From the IMG/VR virus record IMGVR_UViG_3300020446_000058, positions 1 through 28,057 of that record: 28,057 nucleotides of DNA. One strand, given 5' to 3'. The position numbers were made by a program, and so were the translations under genes. This stretch comes from a virus. Under the pieces are notes generated by a model. The model did no database searches. It was given only the letters and a program-made list of their open reading frames with translations, and was not told the DNA's origin. Positions within the stretch are counted from its first letter, which is position 1. The number at the start of each line of letters is the position of its first letter. This document shows, piece after piece, positions 16,362 to 26,900 of this stretch.

Positions 16362-17948
16362 TTAAAATTCCAATATAACTTTGATGTCTTCCTTCTGCCT
16401 AGCGTTTCGGGAAATTAAGGGTCTATTATCAATATAGATTATATCACCTGTCCCTTTATTTATCTCTGGAATAGAGAGACCTGATGTGAATTCAGTATCA
16501 AGACTGATTACTTTTGTTCCTGTTGGATTAACTTTACTATCAGTGAATGTAGTATCAATAGTTCCAGTAAAACCTTGTAAGGTTGTAACAGGATTAGATG
16601 ATGATTCAAATGCTTCTATTTTTGAACTGGTAGAAACACCAACAAAGTCAGTTTGATCATCTTCATCAGGGTTAAAAAACAATGATCTGTCTTGAAAATA
16701 CTTCAAAACTTTTGTTTCAGCATCATAAGATGCAACATATCCTTTAGCAGTATTAGTATTTGAAACTGTTTGTCTTATAATATTACCAGCTGTTGGTAAG
16801 GTTCCAGAAACACTGCTAAATTTTATTCCAGACAAAGATGAGAATTTTGCCTCTGTGAACACTGTCGTAGATGATCCTGCTTGATTTGGATTTTTAATAA
16901 TACCAATTTGTGCAAATTTAGTATCAATTGGAAAATCTTTAGTAGAATCGTCAAATCTAGCATATACTAAAACCTTATCTGCACCTAATTCTTTATATAA
17001 ATCATATCCATGTCCATTAGATGGAGGGATAATTGGTATTAATTTTGCAGAATTAGTGGTAGATACTCCAGAATTTATTGTTCCTAGATCAACCATTCCA
17101 TAAGAATAACCTTGACCTCCAGCAGAGACAGTTGCACTAGTAATTTTTCCTAGATTATTTGTGTCTATAACTACTTTTCCACCAGTACCGTCACCTAAAA
17201 TGTTAACTTCTAAACCAGTAATGTTAGCTGAATAACCTAAACCTTGTTTGTCAATGTAAACTTTTTTAATTTGGTTATTATTTACAAGAGAGTTTCCATT
17301 ATCTCTAACTGCTGTTATTTGAGCATCTGTGGATGTTGACCAATTATTAGGAACAGCGATATAATCTGTTGAATCAAACTTGATTATGTCATTAGGTGCC
17401 ACAGAAAATAGATATTTCCATATGTAACCATCTCCACTTTCACCAGCTTTACTTGGTTCTACATCAGTAAATAATGGTTCATCTTTTGATGCGTTTCCAT
17501 TTGTATTGATTCCTGATGATCCATTATCAATACAAATATAGACGTTAAAGTCTTTATTCATCACAAAATAGTTTGCATCATATAATCTTGATTCACCTGT
17601 TAATGGTGTTTTAGAATTTACTGAATAATCGTGACGGTACATCTCATATGTTGTACCTGATGTCCAAGTTGTTTTCTTAATTAATCTCCTTACATTAGCA
17701 TCACCTATTCTTCTTCCAAATAACATTGTATCTGAAACATGATTAGTATTATTAATACTATCCACTGGTGGTATTACGTTAGAATTATAGTTTGCGACAT
17801 CTGTTCCAGTTCTTCCAAAACCAATGGTTGATGGAGCAGGATTTGGTAAACTCGCAAATACATAGTAAGAGTTTGAGGAGTTCTCGACAGACTCCACAAA
17901 GTTACTTGCATTTAATATTCTAAATTGATCTGTTACAATTGCAGCCAT
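16362..17948 (-). CDS. gp8: Baseplate wedge protein gp8
   Basis: The 528-residue product aligns with T4 gp8 (334 aa) at both ends and in the centre. The N-terminus is AIVTDQFRILNASNFVESV (T4 AIVTSKFRTEKMLNFYNSI), followed by FGRRIGDANVRR (T4 PRRDWGDTRY). The centre has GDGYIWKYLFSVAPNDIIKF then YIAVP (T4 GDGYVWEYLFEIPPDVSINR then YIVVP). The C-terminus has IGIIKNP and GDIIYIDNRPLISRN ending IKVILEF (T4 GEMIYMENRPPIIMA ending INILFTF). gp8 is a dimeric wedge component next to gp7 and gp10 in T4. The extra length includes two GxGY repeats (GLGYSANI, GQGYSYGM) at about residues 232-285 and a Ser/Thr-rich part before the C-terminus. A perfect late promoter precedes it; the next gene follows after three bases. 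Confidence 0.93.
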   Translation of the reverse strand: MAAIVTDQFRILNASNFVESVENSSNSYYVFASLPNPAPSTIGFGRTGTDVANYNSNVIPPVDSINNTNHVSDTMLFGRRIGDANVRRLIKKTTWTSGTTYEMYRHDYSVNSKTPLTGESRLYDANYFVMNKDFNVYICIDNGSSGINTNGNASKDEPLFTDVEPSKAGESGDGYIWKYLFSVAPNDIIKFDSTDYIAVPNNWSTSTDAQITAVRDNGNSLVNNNQIKKVYIDKQGLGYSANITGLEVNILGDGTGGKVVIDTNNLGKITSATVSAGGQGYSYGMVDLGTINSGVSTTNSAKLIPIIPPSNGHGYDLYKELGADKVLVYARFDDSTKDFPIDTKFAQIGIIKNPNQAGSSTTVFTEAKFSSLSGIKFSSVSGTLPTAGNIIRQTVSNTNTAKGYVASYDAETKVLKYFQDRSLFFNPDEDDQTDFVGVSTSSKIEAFESSSNPVTTLQGFTGTIDTTFTDSKVNPTGTKVISLDTEFTSGLSIPEINKGTGDIIYIDNRPLISRNARQKEDIKVILEF

Positions 17949-17967
17949 TATGATTAGCTTTTTTCTA

Positions 17968-17975
17968 TATTTATA
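17968..17975 (-). promoter_or_regulatory. T4-type late promoter TATAAATA upstream of gp8
   Basis: The minus strand reads TATAAATA immediately after the TAG stop of the giant gene. It fills the start of the only sizeable intergenic gap (27 bp) and ends 19 bases before the gp8 ATG. It matches the T4 late -10 element exactly. A purine-rich AGAAAAAAG between it and the ATG could serve as a weak ribosome-binding site. Confidence 0.72.
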
Positions 17976-20900
17976 CTACCCAAGATCCGCTTTTAACGCA
18001 CCACCATCATTGAATCCATAATTGCGTCTTTGGATGGTTGGGAATGTGGATATTCCAGAACCTGTTGACAATCCAACAGTAAGTCCAGTAACACCTATTG
18101 CAATAGGTGTTGATGATCTAATCACAGTGGATAATTTACCCCATGAGAATTTACCCATTTCAACTGAACCAAGAGATGAAATACCACTTACACTTGATCC
18201 AGCGTTTGAATGAATGTTTGTGATTATTTCAGCGTTAGTTCCCGATGAAGTTATATTTTGAATATGATAAATGTTATCAAAGAAGGATGTTCCTATTCCA
18301 ACAACATTCGCATCAAGACCACTAGTAGCAAGTGAGGTTACACCTGATCCTATCGTAGTATCATAGATATATATCGGATCACCTACAGAAAGATTTCCCC
18401 AATTAGATGCGGGTTTATTCAAGAAGAACTTCAATCCTAGTGTTGATACTCCTACAGTAGTTGTAGTAATACCAGTTACGATACCAGAGAATCCCTCAAT
18501 AGTGTCAATTGAAGAAACAACCTCATTAGAAAATCTAGGGAATGATGCGAGAACCACTGGAGGATTAGAAACTGAATATCCACCTCCAGCGTTAGTAATC
18601 GTTGTTGCGGTTATAACACCAGCACTTACGGAAACTGTAGCAGTAGCAGTTGTTCCTACTCCAACGGGAGGAGCGATTGATATTGTGGCAGATGATCCCA
18701 CATATCCACTTCCACCTTCATTAATCACAAGTTGAGATAATGTACCATTAGCATCGATAATCGCTGTTATACCAGCAGCAACTGGATCTACAGATGGAAT
18801 AATTAGACCAGATATTTGATCAACTATATTGATTGTTGACTCATTTTCTTCGTAATTGAAGAATTGTGCATTATCCACATATATTTCATCATCAGTTGCT
18901 AATACATCTTTTATTATTTTTGCTGATGGATAAACTAAACCTTCAATTGAGTCTCTTGATTTATAAACAACTTCACCGTTAATAACCTTATCGACCTTTT
19001 GTTTTGTCCAGTTAACTGGTTTAAAGTTATTCTCATCTATACCAAGTCCAGAATATACATTTGTCTGAAGTGTATCTGATGTTGTAATACCAGCGATTGT
19101 TCTTGTTTTTTGTGCTGTTGTAATTCCTATATTTGAAACTTGAAGTAAATCACCTTTTTTCACAGTTTCTTTTACTTCAACAGAACTACTATCTTCACCA
19201 GTTGTTCCACGATAGAAGAATATTGATATCTCATCATTAGGTGACGGTGCAGATGTAAATGTAAATGTTGTTCCACCACCCTCAAAGTTGTATGCCTCAC
19301 CAGGATTTTGAATCACACCATCTATGAATATTAGAAGTAGAGCATCAAGATCAATTAAAGCAGAGTCACCATCAGTTGGATCTTTTTCAAATGATACTAA
19401 TTCACCATTATATCTTAATGGGAATCTTGTTCTAATACCATTTTGTAAATCTTTAATTGAATCAATAAAATCAAATTCACCAAAATTCCATGCAGTAAAT
19501 TTATCAGAGAATGTATCAAGAACTGTAAATTCAACATCAGTCATTGATGTCACTCCTCTTGCAGTAACTAATCCTACAGGTTTAAACTTATCACCAATCT
19601 TAAATGAATGACCTTCTCTGGCAATACTAAATGATCTTGCAGTTGATAATGTAGTTCCTATACCTACTGTTAATTGAGATGCTCCTACATCAATTGTCAT
19701 AAGTTGACCAGAACCAGTATCTGTAGTTGCTCCAACACCTAATCTTGAGATACCTGTTATTGGTAAGTTATCATATGACGGTTGTGGAATAGTAACTATT
19801 GGATTTATGTAACCTGTTCCACCAGCACCAATTGTAAATGCTAAAGTTCCACCAAGTCCCACTGTTGCTGTTACACTCGCACCAGATCCAGATCCACCAC
19901 CAGGACCTACGTTAACTGTAAGAGTATTAATTGAAGTGGAACCTATTGATAAATTAGCATTGTGTGCTGGATCAGTGGTTCTTGGATAACCATGATCTGT
20001 TTTATAATTATCTCTTGAACAACTTAATACCAATGATTCTGTTGATATACCGATTGTGTTAGTTCCAGCAACTAATCCATGATTTGGTATGGTTAATAGT
20101 AAATCGCCTGTACGTGAGTCATATATTGCGTTAGTTGCGGTAAATGTAGCACCTGTATTTGCAGTTATAGAATTAACACCTGCTCTTACAAATCTATGAT
20201 TGTATATTTCATCCGTTACACCGATTGAAACAGAACCTCTATATCCAGAACCAAAATTCAAATCAGCATAAAATGGAGTAGCAGTTCCTTGACCAACATA
20301 TATGTGTTTGATAGTGCTAATACCTATGTCACATATAAATGTTTTCTCTGAAGTAATTCCTGTAATAGAAAATGGACGATCTTGTAGAGTTGTTGGGAAA
20401 GTTCCTGATTTTGAACCATGTTCGGTTCCAAAGGTGACAGTACCACCACTGACATACTTATAAGTATCTGTTGTGTTCGCAACACCAGCGTTAACTGTAA
20501 TTGTTTGACTTGTTGTTGCTATGATTGGTGTAGAAACTCCACCTGCTAGTGGATCTGTACCTGGTCTTGGATAATTATGCTCTGATCCGTAGTTATCTTT
20601 ACTACACTGGAATACTAATGAACTATCAGCAATTTTTATTGGATACCCGATTGGTAAATCGTGTTGTCCAATTGTCATTTGAAGAACACCAGTAAACTGA
20701 TCATAAGTTGCATCAGTCACACTGAATGATCCTGAATATGTAAATCCTAAACCAACTAATTTTACTTGTTCGTTTGTTTTTCTAAATTTATGTGCTTTGA
20801 CGGTGGTTACTTCTAATTGACCTGTAGTATTATTGAAATTAGCAGTAGATATTCCTATAGAAACTCCTGTGGTAGGAAGTATTTTAATATCTGAAATAGA

Positions 20901-23900
20901 CTTTGCTGCACCGATTACAGGATGTACAATCGCACCTACTAATGGTGCAACACCTAATCCACCAGTAAATCCTAATGAAACTATCTTACCACCTCTAGGG
21001 AGTTGATTTTGATTAACATCAATAGGATCAATTATTGTTGCATTATTGTCAGATGTTATTCCAGTGAATACAATATCAGATTCTGTTGTGCCAACTGCAA
21101 CAAATGAATAGTTATTACCAGTATTATTAAATGTAGTTGGTTTTTGGAAAATACCATTTATTAATAGTAAGGAACTACCAACTGTGAGTGAAGTGGATCC
21201 GATACCAACACCTTCTTTAGTAATCGCAAATGTTTGTCCTATACCAGTAAATTCATCAGATATATCATCAAAAATCGCATTTGTAGTATAATTATTTCTT
21301 AAGTAAACTCTTCCGTTAAAGTCTGATCTTGCAAAAGGTAAATTTAGTTGATTTAACTCTGTTGTGCTTGATCCAAGAGGTGCATTTGTAAAATGAACCT
21401 TACCATCTTTGATATTATAAGAACCCACAAATCTCCTTACAACAGCACTGTCTGCATGTGCTGTAGCTGATGTTCCAACAAATCCTCTCTCAACTTCAAG
21501 TAAGTTTGCAGAACCTGTACCACTTATCGGACCTAAAGCAGTTGTACCAATACCGACTGATACAACTTTCATAAATTCATCATCAATTTTGATAACATCA
21601 TTTGTTGTAATTGTTGCAATACCCGCTACTTGAATCGTGGTTCTGCTAGTGGATATGTGAGCACCATTGCTTGTTAAAGTAGTGTTTATTGGAGTAAATG
21701 ATAGAGGAGATTGAATAATTCCATCAATTGACATTAATGCTTTTTCATTCTTTAGATCCATCTCTAATTCATGTGCATTTCCAGATCCTAAACTTAAGAA
21801 TGTAACTCCAATACCTGCATTAGCATTTGCAGCACTCGTTGCTAATTTAAATTCATCTCTAGTAATTTTAATTGCAAATACTTCTTCTGGTAAATCGGTT
21901 CCAGACTGATGTTGCATCGCTGTACTGCCAATACCAGTAAATGTAGATTTAGGAGTATAAATTAATTTTTCACCTGTTCTAAAGAAATGATTTGGTATGT
22001 TGAATATGCCAGTTGCAGGATTAAGTGTCAATGTATCTGCAGGGTTGAATACTTTTTCAAAAATTCTAGTTCCATTATGTCTTAAATCAAAACTCTTTCT
22101 ATTAATACGACTACCATTGATTCCATTATATTGAGTTAATGATAATGAATCAGACGCTTGACCAAATAATAGATCAGGAGCAATATTAAATGAATCAGAT
22201 TCTGTGTAGATTAATTCATCATATTGTTGTATTTCTATATTTGAACCATTAAAATCTGGTGATGGGTTAAATTGTATAAATGATTTTCCACCAGTTGATG
22301 ATGTAACAAAAGTTCCAATACCTGATGTTGTTCCAATCGATATGAATGGATATTGTAGTAAGTGATTATTTTCACCGTCAAACATAAACAAAGTTTGATG
22401 GATTGCACTAGTGTTACCTAATGATACTCTTATCATACTCTTAACACCAGTAATTATTGATGTATCAATTCCCACACCATGACCATATGAAAGACCTGAA
22501 TTAGAATTGGTTATATTTAAGAATTTAGATTCATATTTTAAACTTCTTTCTGTTCCTGGTGTCTGACCAGAAGTATTGAAATGATAAGTTCCAATACCTA
22601 TCGCTGTTGTGCCAAATCCTACAATTCTTGATCTAACTTCAACTTGATTTGCTGATGTGTTTTCATAATCTAAACTTAAAACACCAGATTCAAGTACAGA
22701 TGTAAATGTTCCAATAAAGTTTGAAGAGAAAGCACTTGTAATGCCACTATCTGCATAATATTGTGTGACATAAGAATTTGTATCATCATGAGTAACATAC
22801 AACTCTACAAGACTTTTTTCTCCAGTAGTTGTGTTCTTAACTTCCGAAGTTACAAAATATGATTCAATGTTATTACTTGAATTAGCAATTATCTCTGATG
22901 TAGATCCAACACCAACTAATCTATTTGAACTTACTAGATTTACAAATCCAACAGATCTTGTAGAAATTCCTACGATGTTGCTGATAATTGAATTCTTAAC
23001 TACTTTAATATCAAAATCATCTGTAAAAATATCAGATGGTCTAAATCTAATCGTGTTCTCAACTCCTTTAGATGAAACTAATTCTTCAGATCCGCTGAAT
23101 AAACTACCCTTTTCAAGAGTAAAAGTATTGTTAGTATCTCTATAAACAACTAATTCTGTTAATTGTGTCTCACCACTATTTGGATTTTTAAACTGAATCA
23201 CGAATCTTGAAAAATCTTCTGGAACTGCAAGTTCTGTAAATCCTTGAGTTGATACTTCTGAATTTGAAAATAGAGGACTAATATCATCTATTTTTAAAGT
23301 TCTATTTGTTTTATTGTTTATAAAGTCTGCTAATTTTGTATTTTGGAATTTAAGGAATCTTGACTTATTTGTAATACTATCAAAATCAATTACATTATCA
23401 AAATTATGAATAGTATCAACTCTTCTTTCATCAATTAAATCACGGACAACAACACTTATGTTTTCATTTGTAGTTTTACCAACACCTATTGATGTGGTAA
23501 TACCAGTATCTGCAAAATTCTTTAATCCACTTGTATGTACTAAACGATTAACTGGATTTATAAAATCGTCAAATCCAATTGAACTTTTTATACTATAAGA
23601 TAAGTTTTGATAGTAATCATTATCAGGTAGAACTTGATAATCTTCGCTTAACTTACCAATGTTATTATTCCAACCTTTATTTTTGTCGAGTGAATAATTA
23701 ACTTCAAATCTACCAGTGTTTCTAACTAATGTATTGATAGTAGCAATAGTGCCACTCAAAACTCCCTTTATCTTGTCATTAACTAATAATCTGTATATTC
23801 CATAAACTTTTAAATTCTCACCATCACTTTCAGCAACGGTTAAACCCTGTGAGGTATAAACACCATTGATAAAGACAACTACCTCTTCACCAGGTATAAA

Positions 23901-26900
23901 TTTAGATGAAATTTGTTTTACTTTAAATTGCGGATATGAATCAAATTTGACAATGCTTGCAAAACCTTTTTGATCTGTTACTGCAATCCCTGTATTAGAT
24001 GTAAATTCTGTTAAATCAAATTCAACCTCTGCTCTGCCTGTTGATGCATTTTGTGCAGTGTATTTACTAACAGTAAAGAAATTAAAATCATTATCAGGTG
24101 AATTAAATCCACTTCCCTCTGAACTTAATTTTTGAATATTTTCTACAAATATTTTATCACCCACAGCAAACGGTGGTGGACTATTACTAAATCCTAAAAC
24201 AGGAGTAACAAGACTACATGTGATTATACCAGTTATATTTGTTGTTGATGGTCCTACAACACTTTGTATTGCAATACCATTAGTATTATTTGTAGCAAAT
24301 ACTAGATGCTCAAGTGGTTTCAAACCATTTGGTGAAGTTAAAATATCAACACCTGTGATAGTGCTACCAGTCATTTGTGGTTCAATAGCACCTGAACCAA
24401 CCACATCACGTGTTTCAGGGTCAACGATTACTAATATTGGAGGACTCAAATAATTTTTACCACCACTTATAACATCAATCGCGTTTATTCTATTTGAATC
24501 TCGAACAGTAATACTTGGTGAAATTGAAGCTTCTGGTCTTAATGTTTTATCTGCAGAATACTCAAAACCTGGATCTAAAATGTTTACACTCTTGATTCTA
24601 TTAATACTGTTTGATAAAGGTAATACTTGTCCACCAGAACCAGTTGTAGATGCCATGCTAACAAAAGTTGGTAGTGTAACATAACCAAACCCACCAAAGT
24701 TGAGTTTAACGTGATCTACACCTCCTGTGGTGTTCTTGGAACTTGTTGAATATTTAAATGTTCCTATACCAATATTAGTAGTTGTATATGATAGAGATTC
24801 TGGTTCCTCTGGAAGTGATAAATTAAATGTTGTTGCTCCAACACCAGATATCAAATATTCACCTGTATATGTACTATCAACATATAAAATCTTTGATCTG
24901 TTTTCCACATCAGTATCTGATGTACTAATAAATCCAGATTTTTCAATTGAATAGTAAAGTTGATTTGGATTTGTGTTCTGATAATTTATTGTAATATTTG
25001 TTGTACCAGCACCAATTACTGCGAATGTTTCTGTTGAACCAGTTGAAACAAATTCGTTATGGAAATTTTCATCATAAAATATTTTAAAATTATATTCATT
25101 TAATGAACTATGAGATAAATCAAATTTAATATTATTATTTTTAACCACTTCGATTTGTGGATTTATACGTGATAATTCTTGACCTGATCCACCTGTGTTG
25201 GTTGTAATTGCAACAACGGTTGGTGGAAATTTCTTGACATCATATAAAGTCTCACCTAACTGAATTACATCATCATCAATTCGATAAACATAATAAGATC
25301 CTGTAGATAATCCAGTTGCATTTCCATCATAGAATACTTTTTCACCTGTTTTTAGATTATGTTTACTTAAATTAAGATCATTGGTTCTAACAGATGAATT
25401 ATTAAAGGATATAGGATTAATTAATAATTTTCCATTTTCCGCATTATATTTAACTGTTGTAACTCCAGTTTGATTTGGTTCAACAACCATTTCAATACTA
25501 TCACCATTCAATAAACTATGAGATGTTGATACTGCAACTGTTGATGTAATTTTTTGTGTCTTTGCTGTGACTTGATTGAAATTACTTTCAAGTAGATACT
25601 CATTATCATTTGAAGCGTTATATACAAATAATACACCATCAGTAGTAGATGCAAGATCGCTTTGAGTTGCAAGTCCAATAAAATCTTTTGATTTATTAAT
25701 AACATATAATGTTTGAGTATTACCTAATAATGGAAGATTAAATTGTGCTCCACCAGAAGTATTCGATACAGTAAGAGCAAGACCTGGACCTGGTTTTGTT
25801 AGAGTTACTTGTTGATTGTTTTTGAATGGATGATTTGGTAAAAATATACTTTGAGATGGGACATCGACAGTAGTTGTAATAACTCCCACTGTAAAACTAA
25901 CTGTAGTTCCCACACCTACATTTGTACTGACACCAACAGATTCTACTGGATTGAAAAATACTTTATCATTTACTTTTGATTCAAAATAATCACTATTAAC
26001 AGATAAGCTAAAGAAACTTGGAATTAATTCCACTAATTCTGAAACTGTATGTGCTGTGCCAGATACACCTCTCTTAACTCTTAATGCAGACTTATCTTCA
26101 AATTTCTTTAAAACTAAAAACTTTTCTGTACCAATACCAATGCTACTTCCAACAGATATATTTTTAGGTATTGTAGAAACGAATATATCTGTTACGATAC
26201 CAGATGTATTATTTGCAGGAATTTCTTGATACAATACAGTTCTTGCAGTTTCAATTCCAATTTTATGAGATTTAGTTAAATTTTTAACATAAGTCGAAAC
26301 ACCAGATATTGCAACTTGATCATTTTCATTAAAAGTATGAGATGTAGATATATGTCCTGATATTTGTGTAGGACTATCCCATACAAATACAACATCTTGA
26401 TAAGTATCAACAACAGTGTTTATATCAATAATTGGTTTACCAGTTACTCTCCCTATCTCTGCATTTACACCATTACCACTTGTACCTGTACTGTCAAAAA
26501 GAACACCTTCTCCAACCGTGTATCCAATACCAGAACTTACAACGTTAAATGACGTTACACTACCTTTTGTTGTTGATTCTACCTCTGCAGTTTGTTCTAC
26601 CAATTCATTTGATTCAACTATAAAATCATTATCAGAGAAAATATCTGCTAAACGATATGGAAAAGTATTTCTGATTAAATTTGATTCGTTAAATTTAAAA
26701 TTATCTTGATTGATAGCAAAATTCTCTTTGATTGGGTTTGATCTGTAAACATCACCTATAAAATAAGGAAAAGTTGTTTCGAGTATATTATTTGTTGGAT
26801 TTACACCGATAGATGCAAAATAGGCGTAAGTTCCGTTTGGAAACTCTGGAGTTTTACAATAACGCCCATTACTAATATCTAAATCACCGCTATTATCAAA

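Noticed and set aside
17949-17967. Intrinsic terminator between the giant gene and gp8
   Set aside because: The AGAAAAAAGCTAATC stretch has no inverted repeat; it reads better as promoter downstream region and leader.
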